Source of the DNA: Rhizobium sp. P40RR-XXII
GTDB lineage: Bacteria > Pseudomonadota > Alphaproteobacteria > Rhizobiales > Rhizobiaceae
Assembly: GCF_012641405.1 (NCBI RefSeq)
Contig: NZ_JABAII010000001.1
Location: 62,001-126,000, forward strand
Reading direction: 5' to 3'
Length of the DNA: 64,000 nt
Shown: piece after piece, positions 56,719 through 64,000 of the stretch
Layout: every line of letters begins with the position of its first letter
How positions within the stretch are numbered: position 1 is the first letter of the stretch
Program-made: the position numbers and the translations under genes
The notes under the pieces: generated by a model
The model's input: only the letters and a program-made list of their open reading frames with translations
What the model was told of the DNA's origin: nothing
Databases searched by the model: none

Positions 56719-58242
56719 ATGAGTTCGGAAGCCGTCGACGGTACGGTCGTGCTGTCTGCGAGGGGGATATCGAAATCCTTCAGTGGCGTGCAGGTGCTGT
56801 TCAGCGTCAACTTCGATCTGAAGGCCGGCGAGATCCATGCGCTCATGGGCGAAAACGGCGCCGGCAAGTCGACGCTCGTCAAGGTTCTGTCCGGTTTCGA
56901 GCAGCCGACGTCGGGCGAAATCCTGCTCGATGGCAAGCCGGTGAAGCTGCCGCCGAACGGTGCCGCCGAGGCGCTCGGCATCGTCATCATCCACCAGGAA
57001 TTCAATCTCGCGGAACATCTGACCGTCACTGAGAGCCTGTTTCTCGGTCGCGAAGTCACGCGGTTGGGTGTGCTCGACCGCAAGCATATGCGTGCCGAGA
57101 CGCGGCGTGTGCTCGATCTCCTCGGCTCGCATGTCGACGAGAACGCCATAATCAGCTCGCTCTCAATCGCCGACAAGCAGATGGTGGAGATCGCCAAGGC
57201 GATCAGCCGCGATGCGCGCATCGTCTTCATGGACGAGCCGACCGCTGTTCTTTCGCGCGAGGAGACCACTTTCCTGTTCAAGCAGGTGCGTAAGCTGCGG
57301 GATCAGGGAACGAGTTTCGTCTTCGTCTCCCACAAGCTCGATGAGGTCATGGAGTTGACGGATCGGGTCACTGTGCTGCGCGACGGCCAATGGGTGAAGA
57401 CATCGCCGACCTCGCTGCTCGACGGCGAATCGATCGCCCAGCTGATGGTCGGGCGCGAACTCTCCAGCCTCTATCCCGCCAAGAACGAGCCGGATGTCGA
57501 CGAGAAGGTAGTGCTCAGCGTCAGCTCGCTTTCGACGGGCTACGTGCATGATGCGAGCTTCGAGCTGCGCAAGGGCGAGATTCTCGGTTTTTCCGGCATG
57601 ATCGGCTCGGGCCGCACCGAACTGATGGAAGCGATCGTCGGCCTGCGCTCGCGCGCCTCCGGCGATGTCGTCGCAAACGGCCAAGCGGTGCCGGCGCATG
57701 ACGTGCATGCCGCCATCGACGCCGGGCTTGCCTATATGACCAAGGACCGCAAGTCGAAGGGCCTGCTTCTGAATTCGGGCATGGTCGTCAATTTGACCCT
57801 CCAGTCGCTCGACCGGCACGGCAAGTTCGGTTATCTGAGCGCCTCCAGCGAGGCGGATGCGCTGGCGCGGGCGCGTCGGCTCTTCGACATCCGGGTTCGG
57901 GACGGGAATATCGTTGCCGGCCGCATGTCCGGCGGCAACCAGCAGAAGCTGCTGCTGGCAAAGGTCATGGAGACCGAGCCGCAGATCATCATCATCGACG
58001 AGCCGACCCGCGGCATCGATGTCGGCACGAAGCAGCAGATCTATCATTTCATTTCAGCGCTGGCGCGTGATGGTCATTCGATCATCGTGATCTCCTCGGA
58101 AATGCCCGAGGTGATCGGGCTGTGCACGCGGATCGCGGTCATGCGCGAGGGGCGGATCGTCGGTGTGCTCGAAGGGGAAGAGATCTCCGAGCAGGAAATC
58201 ATGCGTTATGCGGCGGGCCTGAAGAGAAAGACCGCTGCCTGA
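56719..58242 (+). CDS. CUT2 sugar ABC transporter ATPase (RbsA/XylG type)
   Basis: A 507-aa fused ATPase with two ABC domains. The first has Walker A GENGAGKST (44-52), signature LSIADKQ and FMDEPTAVLS. The second has the family's degenerate GMIGSGRTEL loop and MSGGNQQK. Such fused ATPases energise pentose/hexose importers (ribose, xylose, fructose and others). It is divergent from the LacI regulator with tandem operators and is followed 60 bp later by the permease. Confidence 0.92.
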   Translation: MSSEAVDGTVVLSARGISKSFSGVQVLFSVNFDLKAGEIHALMGENGAGKSTLVKVLSGFEQPTSGEILLDGKPVKLPPNGAAEALGIVIIHQEFNLAEHLTVTESLFLGREVTRLGVLDRKHMRAETRRVLDLLGSHVDENAIISSLSIADKQMVEIAKAISRDARIVFMDEPTAVLSREETTFLFKQVRKLRDQGTSFVFVSHKLDEVMELTDRVTVLRDGQWVKTSPTSLLDGESIAQLMVGRELSSLYPAKNEPDVDEKVVLSVSSLSTGYVHDASFELRKGEILGFSGMIGSGRTELMEAIVGLRSRASGDVVANGQAVPAHDVHAAIDAGLAYMTKDRKSKGLLLNSGMVVNLTLQSLDRHGKFGYLSASSEADALARARRLFDIRVRDGNIVAGRMSGGNQQKLLLAKVMETEPQIIIIDEPTRGIDVGTKQQIYHFISALARDGHSIIVISSEMPEVIGLCTRIAVMREGRIVGVLEGEEISEQEIMRYAAGLKRKTAA

Positions 58243-58302
58243 ACGGGCGGCACAGGACAGGGCGAATTCCCAGCAGTCATGGGACGGAGGTTGGTTTTGG
58301 TT

Positions 58303-59313
58303 ATGAGCGTAGGCGAAGACAGCAGCGGGAAAACCGGTCGGCGGGGCCGTTCCTGGCGGGATGTCGATCTCAGGGCCGTTGCACCGTTTGCAGCGCTGGT
58401 GCTGCTTCTGATCGTGGGCGCATTGGTCAATCCGAACTTCATCGGCATCACCAATCTCACCAATGTCGCGACGAGATGCGCCTATATTGCGATCATTGCA
58501 GTCGGTGCCACTTTCGTCATCTCGGCGGGTGATCTCGATTTGTCCGTCGGCGCGATGGTTGCCTTCGTCGCAAGCCTAATGATCCTCCTGATGAATTCGG
58601 GTGTTATCGCCGATCCCGCGCTGATGCTGGCGGCCGCCGTGCTGTTCTCGATCGTCGCGGGTACCTTGTGCGGCCTGGCTAATGGCCTGATCACGACCAT
58701 GGGCAAAATCGAACCGTTCATTGCGACCCTCGGCACGATGGGCGTCTACCGCGGCTTGACGACCTGGCTGTCGCAGGGCGGCGCAATCACCTTGCGGCCG
58801 GCGAATCTGCAGGCACTCTACAAGCCCGCCTATTATGGCTCTGTACTCGGCGTGCCGGTACCGATCGTGATTATCCTTGTCGTCACCGGCATTGCGGCCT
58901 TCATTCTTTACCGTACCCGCTATGGGCGGCACGTCATCGCCGTCGGCTCCAATCGCGACGTCGCGCGCTACTCCGGCGTGGCGGTCAATCGCGTCCGCAC
59001 CATCGCCTTTGTCATTCAGGGCCTGTGCGTTGCGATCGCCGTGCTTCTCTATGTGCCGCGGCTGGGTTCGACCTCGGCAACGACGGGCAGCTTGTGGGAG
59101 CTGCAGGCAATCACCGCCGTCGTCGTTGGCGGCACGGCGCTGAAGGGCGGAGCGGGCAGGGTATGGGGCACGATCTGCGGCGCCTTCATCCTTGAGCTGG
59201 TCGGCAACATCATGCTGCTTTCCAATTTTATCAGCGAGTATCTGCTGAGTGCCATCCAGGGCGCGATCATCATCATCGCCATGCTGGTTCAGCGCTCGCT
59301 TGCTCGCAAATAG
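58303..59313 (+). CDS. CUT2 sugar ABC transporter permease (RbsC type)
   Basis: A 336-aa permease from the ATG at 58303 (a longer frame begins at 58279; GGAGG at 58286-58290 favours the later start). An Arg-rich cytoplasmic N-terminus precedes eight or more hydrophobic segments, and the conserved AVGSNRDVARYSGVAVNRVR loop contacts the ATPase. Shorter than XylH (about 390-400 aa), so RbsC-like rather than a xylose permease. Homodimer channel. Confidence 0.88.
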   Translation: MSVGEDSSGKTGRRGRSWRDVDLRAVAPFAALVLLLIVGALVNPNFIGITNLTNVATRCAYIAIIAVGATFVISAGDLDLSVGAMVAFVASLMILLMNSGVIADPALMLAAAVLFSIVAGTLCGLANGLITTMGKIEPFIATLGTMGVYRGLTTWLSQGGAITLRPANLQALYKPAYYGSVLGVPVPIVIILVVTGIAAFILYRTRYGRHVIAVGSNRDVARYSGVAVNRVRTIAFVIQGLCVAIAVLLYVPRLGSTSATTGSLWELQAITAVVVGGTALKGGAGRVWGTICGAFILELVGNIMLLSNFISEYLLSAIQGAIIIIAMLVQRSLARK

Positions 59314-59382
59314 CGAATAACCGGGTCAGAGGGCGCCCGGTCCTTAATGGCAAGGCCCTGTCTCTATCTGGGAGGAAGAAAC

Positions 59383-60330
59383 ATGCGAAAAAGACTATTG
59401 GGCATGGCTGTCGTGATGGCGGCTCTGGCCGGCACGGTCCATGCCGCGGACAAGAAGGTGACGATCGGCGTTTCCATTCCGGCCGCCGACCACGGCTGGA
59501 CCTCGGGCGTGGTGTTCCACGCCGAGCGCGTTGCCAAGCTCTTGATGGCGGAGCATCCGGGGCTCAACGTGATCGTCAAGACTTCGCCTGACGCTGCGAG
59601 CCAGGCCAATGCGGTGCAGGACCTCGAGACACAGGGCATCGATGCTCTTGTGATCCTGCCTTCGGATCCGGATCCGCTCGTCAACGCCATCAAGGAAGTC
59701 AAGGACAAGGGCAAGTTCGTGGCGCTCGTCGATCGTGCGCCGAGCAACAACGACAATTCCGTCCGTGACCTCTATGTCGCCGGCAACAATCCGGCGCTTG
59801 GCCAGACCGCAGGCGAATATATCAAGGCCAATACGCCGGATGCCCAGGTTGTCATCATCCGCGGTCTGCCGATCCCGATCGACCAGCAGCGCCAGGATGG
59901 CTTCGACAAGGGCATCGCGGGCTCGAACGTCAAGGTTCTCGACCGCCAATACGGCAACTGGAACCGTGACGACGCCTTCAAGGTCATGCAGGATTACCTG
60001 ACCAAGTTTCCGAAGATCGATGTCGTCTGGTGCCAGGATGACGACATGGCCGTCGGCGTTCTGCAGGCGATCGACCAGGCCAAGCGCACCGACATCAAAT
60101 ATGTCGTCGCCGGCGCCGGTTCGAAGGACATGATCAAGAAGGTCATGGACGGCGACAAGCTGATCCCCGTCGACGTGCTATATCCGCCGGCAATGGTCGG
60201 AACCGCCATGGAGCTGACCGCCGCCAATTTCTACGATCAGGTTCCAGTTCGTGGCAATTACATCCTGGATGCGACGCTCGTGACCAAGGACAACGCCAAG
60301 GACTTCTACTTCCCTGATTCACCGTTCTGA
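59383..60330 (+). CDS. CUT2 sugar ABC transporter substrate-binding protein (RbsB type)
   Basis: Periplasmic sugar-binding protein, 315 aa. Signal peptide of about 21 residues (cleavage near VHA/AD); mature start DKKVTIGVSIPAADHGWTSG. GGGAGGAAGAA lies upstream of the ATG at 59383. It is last of the transporter genes, an order common in rhizobial CUT2 loci, and is followed by a strong terminator. The ligand is unknown; the linked epimerase and Gfo/Idh enzyme suggest an unusual hexose, pentose or cyclitol. Confidence 0.88.
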   Translation: MRKRLLGMAVVMAALAGTVHAADKKVTIGVSIPAADHGWTSGVVFHAERVAKLLMAEHPGLNVIVKTSPDAASQANAVQDLETQGIDALVILPSDPDPLVNAIKEVKDKGKFVALVDRAPSNNDNSVRDLYVAGNNPALGQTAGEYIKANTPDAQVVIIRGLPIPIDQQRQDGFDKGIAGSNVKVLDRQYGNWNRDDAFKVMQDYLTKFPKIDVVWCQDDDMAVGVLQAIDQAKRTDIKYVVAGAGSKDMIKKVMDGDKLIPVDVLYPPAMVGTAMELTAANFYDQVPVRGNYILDATLVTKDNAKDFYFPDSPF

Positions 60331-60350
60331 TCGGTTGATCCGGACAGATG

Positions 60351-60378
60351 CGCCCGCCGGTTCCGGCGGGCGTTTTTT
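60351..60378 (+). terminator. Intrinsic terminator after the CUT2 operon
   Basis: Perfect 10-bp stem CGCCCGCCGG (60351-60360) / CCGGCGGGCG (60363-60372) with a TT loop and six T, 20 bp after the binding-protein stop. Confidence 0.85.
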
Positions 60379-60551
60379 ATGCAGCCGCCACCTCGCTTCG
60401 CATTGCCTAGCGATTTTTTGCTGCACGTACCTCTTGCCGTCAGCGGCCGGCCGTGATTAGGTCACGGGGCATTCGACTTTCAGCCCGACGACCCTATAGT
60501 TTTTTGAGGTTACGGCATCCAGCCGCCTCGAATGCTGGTTTGAAAGGCATC

Positions 60552-60564
60552 GGAAACGTTTACA
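60552..60564. promoter_or_regulatory. LacI-type half-conserved operator upstream of the epimerase gene
   Basis: GGAAACGTTTACA carries the AAACGTTT core with one TTTACA arm identical to the tandem sites at 56647-56681. It lies 26 bp before the epimerase gene and suggests control by the same regulator. Confidence 0.5.
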
Positions 60565-60589
60565 GAACGCGATTAGGGAGGAATTACTG

Positions 60590-61642
60590 ATGAAGACGAT
60601 CAAGGGGCCAGGCTTGTTTCTTGGCCAGTTCGCCGGTGACGCGGCACCGTTCAACTCCTGGGATTCGATCACGAAATGGGCTGCCGATGCCGGCTATATC
60701 GGCGTGCAGGTTCCGACCTGGGCAAGCCAGCTCATCGACCTGAAGAAGGCGGCCTCCTCGAAGGATTATTGCGACGAATTCGCCGGTGTCGCCCGCGCCA
60801 ACGGTGTCGAGGTCACCGAGCTTTCCACCCATCTTCAGGGCCAGCTCGTCGCCGTGCATCCCGCCTATGACGAAGCCTTCGACGGCTTTGCGGCGCCGGA
60901 AGTGCGCGGCAATCCGAAGGCGCGCCAAGAATGGGCCGTCGAGCAAGTGAAGATGGCGCTGACGGCGTCCAAGCATCTCGGCATCAAGGCGCATGCGACC
61001 TTTTCCGGCGCGCTCGCCTGGCCCTTTATCTATCCCTGGCCGCAGCGCCCGGCCGGCCTCGTCGAAACCGCCTTCGAAGAGCTTGCCCGCCGCTGGACGC
61101 CGATCCTCAACCATGCCGACGAAAACGGCGTCGACGTCTGCTATGAAATTCATCCCGGCGAAGACCTGCATGACGGCATCACCTTCGAGATGTTCCTGGA
61201 GCGCGTGAAGAACCATCCGCGCGCCAACATGCTCTACGATCCCTCGCACTACGTCCTGCAGTGCCTCGACTATCTCGAGAACATCGACATCTACAAGGAC
61301 CGCATCAAGATGTTCCACGTCAAGGATGCGGAGTTCAATCCGACCGGACGTCAGGGTGTCTATGGCGGCTACCAGGGCTGGGTCGAGCGTGCCGGCCGCT
61401 TCCGTTCGCTCGGCGACGGCCAGGTCGATTTCGGCGCCGTCTTCTCGAAGATGACCGCCAACAATTTCGACGGCTGGGCCGTGGTCGAATGGGAATGCGC
61501 GCTGAAGCACCCCGAAGACGGCGCCCGCGAAGGCTCCGAGTTCGTCAAGGCTCACATCATTCGCGTCACGGAAAAGGCCTTCGACGACTTCGCCGGCAGC
61601 GGCACGGACCAGGCGGCGAACCGGCGCATGCTGGGGCTTTGA
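60590..61642 (+). CDS. Sugar-phosphate isomerase/epimerase family protein (TIM barrel)
   Basis: A 350-aa AP-endonuclease-2-like TIM-barrel protein of the sugar isomerase/epimerase superfamily. Metal-binding segments are visible: CYEIHPGEDLHDG, YDPSHYV, KMFHVKDAEF and VVEWECALKH. The family includes IolE/IolI and hydroxypyruvate isomerases; many rhizobial members pair with Gfo/Idh/MocA dehydrogenases to oxidise and epimerise rare sugars. It is followed about 220 bp later by such a dehydrogenase. GGAGG precedes the start. Confidence 0.85.
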   Translation: MKTIKGPGLFLGQFAGDAAPFNSWDSITKWAADAGYIGVQVPTWASQLIDLKKAASSKDYCDEFAGVARANGVEVTELSTHLQGQLVAVHPAYDEAFDGFAAPEVRGNPKARQEWAVEQVKMALTASKHLGIKAHATFSGALAWPFIYPWPQRPAGLVETAFEELARRWTPILNHADENGVDVCYEIHPGEDLHDGITFEMFLERVKNHPRANMLYDPSHYVLQCLDYLENIDIYKDRIKMFHVKDAEFNPTGRQGVYGGYQGWVERAGRFRSLGDGQVDFGAVFSKMTANNFDGWAVVEWECALKHPEDGAREGSEFVKAHIIRVTEKAFDDFAGSGTDQAANRRMLGL

Positions 61643-61643
61643 T

Positions 61644-61813
61644 CAAGCCCCTTCGCCCCGCAGATGCGGGGAGAAGGTGGACTCAAACGATTGAGCGGAG
61701 CGAAATCGTTTGAGGACGGATGAGGGGCCTTCTCGCTATTTTCACCAATTCGGAGCTTGCAGAAGGCTCGGCCCCTCACCCTAGCCCTCTCCCCGCAGGC
61801 GGGAGAGAGGACG
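61644..61813. repeat. Palindromic repeat block between epimerase and Gfo/Idh genes
   Basis: CCCCTTCGCCCCGCAGATGCGGGGAGAAGG at the left (imperfect stem), AACGATTGAG...AATCGTTTGAGG in the middle and CCCCTCACCCTAGCCCTCTCCCCGCAGGCGGGAGAGAGG at the right. The last is the same unit as at 28029-28070 and, inverted, at 53714-53753. Confidence 0.85.
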
Positions 61814-61862
61814 ATTGCGGCAGGCAATCGCGTTCAAACAATTCCATTCTCAGGAGGACAAA

Positions 61863-63050
61863 ATGGCAATCGAAGGATCATCGGAACAGACGCGGGAGCC
61901 GCGCATTCGGCTTGGCATGGTGGGCGGCGGTGCCGGCGCCTTCATCGGGGCGGTGCATCGCATCGCTGCACGCATTGACGACCAGTTCGATCTTGTCGCC
62001 GGCGCGCTCTCGTCTTCGCCGGAAAAGGCCGTGGCTTCCGGCCGCGATCTCGGTCTCGATCCCTCGCGCACCTATTCCAGCTATCGCGACATGGCGATCC
62101 GCGAAGCCAAGCTGAAGAACGGCATTGAAGCCGTTTCGATCGTCACGCCGAACCATGTCCACTATGACGCGGCCAAGGAATTCCTGCGTCGCGGCATCCA
62201 TGTCATCTGCGACAAGCCGCTGACCTCCAATCTCGCCGACGCCAAGAAGCTGAAGAAAGTGGCCGACGAGAGCGGCGCGCTCTTCATCCTCACGCATAAC
62301 TACACCGGCTATCCGATGATCCGCCAGGCGCGAGAGATGATCGAAAATGGCGAACTCGGCGATATCCGCATCGTGCAGACGGAATATCCGCAGGACTGGC
62401 TGACGGAGAATATCGAGCAGTCCGGCCAGAAGCAGGCCGCATGGCGCACCGATCCCTCGCAGTCCGGCGCCGGCGGCTCCACCGGCGATATCGGCACGCA
62501 TGCCTATAACCTCGCTTCCTTTGTGACGGGCTTGGAACTCGATAGCCTTGCCGCCGATCTCGACAGCTTCGTTGAGGGACGTCGCCTCGACGATAACGGT
62601 CATGTGCTGCTGCGCTTCAAGGCGAAGGGCAAGGAAAGGCCGGCCAAGGGCATGCTCTGGTGCAGCCAAGTGGCGCCCGGCCATGAGAATGGCCTGAAGC
62701 TCCGCGTCTATGGCACCAAGGGCGGCATCGAGTGGACGCAGGCCGATCCGAACTATCTGTGGTACACGCCGTTCGGCGATCAGAAGCGGCTGATTACCCG
62801 CAACGGTGCCGGCTCGGGGGCTGCCGCGGCGCGTATTTCGCGCATCCCATCCGGTCATCCGGAAGGCTACCTGGAAGCATTCGCCACGATCTATACCGAG
62901 GCTGCGCGCGCCATCAATGCCCGCAAGAAGGGCGTGGCGATCGATCCCGCCGTGGTCTATCCGACCGTCGATGATGGCGTGAAGGGCGTGGCTTTCGTCG
63001 AGGCCTGCGTCGCTTCCTCGAAGCGCAATGGCGCCTGGGTCAAACTATAA
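61863..63050 (+). CDS. Gfo/Idh/MocA-family oxidoreductase
   Basis: A 395-aa NAD(P)-dependent oxidoreductase. The Rossmann motif LGMVGGGAGAFIGAVHRIAA is near residues 17-36, the EKP-type motif reads CDKPLT, and the TGDIGTHAYNLASFVTG segment supplies the catalytic Asp/His of the family. AGGAGGACAAA directly precedes the ATG at 61863. Probably co-transcribed with the epimerase; oxidation of a sugar or inositol-like ligand of the CUT2 importer is likely. Confidence 0.85.
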   Translation: MAIEGSSEQTREPRIRLGMVGGGAGAFIGAVHRIAARIDDQFDLVAGALSSSPEKAVASGRDLGLDPSRTYSSYRDMAIREAKLKNGIEAVSIVTPNHVHYDAAKEFLRRGIHVICDKPLTSNLADAKKLKKVADESGALFILTHNYTGYPMIRQAREMIENGELGDIRIVQTEYPQDWLTENIEQSGQKQAAWRTDPSQSGAGGSTGDIGTHAYNLASFVTGLELDSLAADLDSFVEGRRLDDNGHVLLRFKAKGKERPAKGMLWCSQVAPGHENGLKLRVYGTKGGIEWTQADPNYLWYTPFGDQKRLITRNGAGSGAAAARISRIPSGHPEGYLEAFATIYTEAARAINARKKGVAIDPAVVYPTVDDGVKGVAFVEACVASSKRNGAWVKL

Positions 63051-63065
63051 GGCTGGTCTCATTTC

Positions 63066-63093
63066 GTTCGAGGCGGCGAGCGCCGCCTCGAAC
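63066..63093. terminator. Bidirectional hairpin between convergent genes
   Basis: Perfect 12-bp stem GTTCGAGGCGGC (63066-63077) / GCCGCCTCGAAC (63082-63093), loop GAGC. There is no long T run, so it may terminate weakly in both directions between the oxidoreductase and the DoxX gene. Confidence 0.6.
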
Positions 63094-63110
63094 CTTTAAA
63101 CCACTGCTAA

Positions 63111-63515
63111 TCAGGCAGCGGCATCCTGCTTGCGCTTCGTCAGCGCATCGACGCTCAGGGGTCCACCACCGGCACCGACGAGAAACAGGAAGATGAAGCA
63201 GAAGAGGATGGCGGAGACGCCGCCGTTCTGCGCGGGATAAAAGCTCTGCGGCGCATGGCGCAGGAAATAGGCGAACGCCATCAGGCCTGACAGGACGAAG
63301 GAGGCGAGCCGCGTCTGGAAGCCGATCAAAACGAGGAAGCCGAGGGTCAACTCAAGCAGGCCGGCGATCCACGGGAGCGATCCGACATCAGGCACCTTCT
63401 CGGCCGCCGGGAAATGCAGCACTTTCTGCGTTCCGTAGCTGAACAGCACAAGCGAGGCGACGATGCGCAGGAGGCTCAGCAGATAGGGGTGGAGGATGTG
63501 GAGCGCAGGGAGCAT
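63111..63515 (-). CDS. DoxX-family membrane protein
   Basis: A 134-aa membrane protein of the DoxX family with four hydrophobic helices (LLRIVASLVLFSYGTQKVL, WIAGLLELTLGFLVLIGF, VLSGLMAFAYFL, ILFCFIFLFLVGAG). Members are linked to redox or quinone functions, but the role here is unknown. The ATG at 63515 with AAAGGA upstream is chosen over a frame reaching 63950 that overlaps the beta-glucosidase gene. Confidence 0.82.
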   Translation of the reverse strand: MLPALHILHPYLLSLLRIVASLVLFSYGTQKVLHFPAAEKVPDVGSLPWIAGLLELTLGFLVLIGFQTRLASFVLSGLMAFAYFLRHAPQSFYPAQNGGVSAILFCFIFLFLVGAGGGPLSVDALTKRKQDAAA

Positions 63516-63764
63516 TTCTATCCTTTCGTTGTCAAGTTTGAATGCCACCATCAATTGATCCGCATCGAAAACACAAGTCACGACTGTTGACATTGATGTT
63601 ATCGCGCCGCGGGGAAGCCGCCCGACAAAGCCGTTAACAAAGCCGTTAGCCGGCTGCGGTTCCAGGCATCTGCAACGTTGCAGCTTCTCAAATCGGCACT
63701 GTACTTTGCCAACCGCGTTGGCTAAACCGCAGCCAACGAAGCCACAACAGACGGGATTTTCATC

Positions 63765-64000
63765 ATGATCGATCCGAAGCTTCTTGCCGATCGCTTCCCC
63801 GGCGATTTCACGTTCGGTGTTGCCACCGCCGCCTTCCAGATCGAAGGCGCCACCAAGGCCGATGGCCGCAAACCGTCCATATGGGATGCCTTCGCCAACA
63901 TGCCCGGCCGGGTCTATCAGCGCGATAATGGCGATGTCGCCTGCGATCACTATAATCGGCTGGAGCAGGACCTCGATCTCATCAAGGAGATGGGCGTCGA
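63765..64000 (+). CDS. GH1 beta-glucosidase, partial (C-terminus beyond right edge)
   Basis: The first 78 residues of a glycoside hydrolase family 1 beta-glucosidase are present. The N-terminal family signature [15 protein letters not shown] is at about residues 15-29, and [16 protein letters not shown] and [20 protein letters not shown] match BglA/BglB enzymes. The catalytic Glu residues lie outside the window. It cleaves aryl- or disaccharide beta-glucosides, for example cellobiose or plant glucosides. Promoter signals were not resolved in the 249-bp upstream gap. Confidence 0.88.
   Translation, partial: MIDPKLLADRFPGDFTFGVATAAFQIEGATKADGRKPSIWDAFANMPGRVYQRDNGDVACDHYNRLEQDLDLIKEMGV

Noticed and set aside
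55527..57281. 584-residue open frame extending the LacI regulator upstream
   Set aside because: The extra 243 residues have no LacI features and run antisense into the ABC ATPase gene. The helix-turn-helix begins a few residues after the GTG at 56552.
56719..60330. Xylose transporter xylFGH
   Set aside because: The neighbouring xylBA suggested it, but the permease and binding protein have RbsC/RbsB-like lengths and motifs, and the operon has its own LacI regulator and operators.

Overview
The window looks like chromosomal or chromid DNA of a fast-growing rhizobium (genus Rhizobium or a close Agrobacterium/Sinorhizobium relative). The evidence is the high GC content, the density of sugar ABC transporters with SorC/LacI/IclR/RpiR regulators, smo/mtlK-type polyol genes, an EmrAB/RmrAB-like pump, and short palindromic intergenic repeats of the kind known from Rhizobium. 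There are about 60 genes. I see no rRNA, tRNA, phage, insertion sequence or CRISPR array.

Layout. 1-1561: two-component system, kinase cut by the left edge. 1779-11573: polyol locus with a FucU/RbsD mutarotase, SorC regulator, SmoEFGK-type ABC importer, MtlK-type polyol dehydrogenase, HAD phosphatase and FGGY pentulose kinase, followed by an RpiR regulator on the other strand (11580-12431). 12687-15695: EI24/CysZ-like membrane protein, endonuclease III, a DUF2244 protein and an AraC/MGMT DNA-repair fusion. 15959-18415: a second SorC regulator divergent from transaldolase. 18563-31862: a large divergent 6-deoxy-sugar (probably L-fucose-type) catabolic island around an IclR regulator. It has an ABC importer, mutarotase, fuconolactonase-like hydrolase, enolase-superfamily dehydratase and two oxidoreductases. 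It also contains a CaiB-type CoA-transferase, two MaoC proteins and a signal-less solute-binding protein, which do not fit the known pathway. 31969-32849: small membrane proteins.

33012-38579: a ydcSTUV-patD-type locus for putrescine/GABA-related compounds. 38780-40344: a frameshifted exonuclease and a LysR regulator. 40540-47077: a hypothetical protein, lysS, gltX, a small secreted protein, a TerC protein and an AraC/GyrI regulator. 47194-50897: a TetR regulator divergent from an EmrAB-type pump. 51049-55118: LacI regulator, xylB and xylA. 55158-63050: a second LacI regulon with a CUT2 ABC importer, a TIM-barrel epimerase and a Gfo/Idh/MocA oxidoreductase. 63111-64000: a DoxX protein and the start of a GH1 beta-glucosidase.

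How the genes work together. Most of the window is carbohydrate scavenging. Each importer is paired with a local regulator and the enzymes for its substrate. Pentulose products feed the pentose-phosphate pathway through XylB, the FGGY kinase and transaldolase. Candidate operators (perfect or near-perfect palindromes) are visible for the IclR, both LacI, TetR and first SorC systems. Five intergenic gaps carry mosaic palindromic repeats, three of them inside apparent operons. The least explained part is the 18.5-31.9 kb island.
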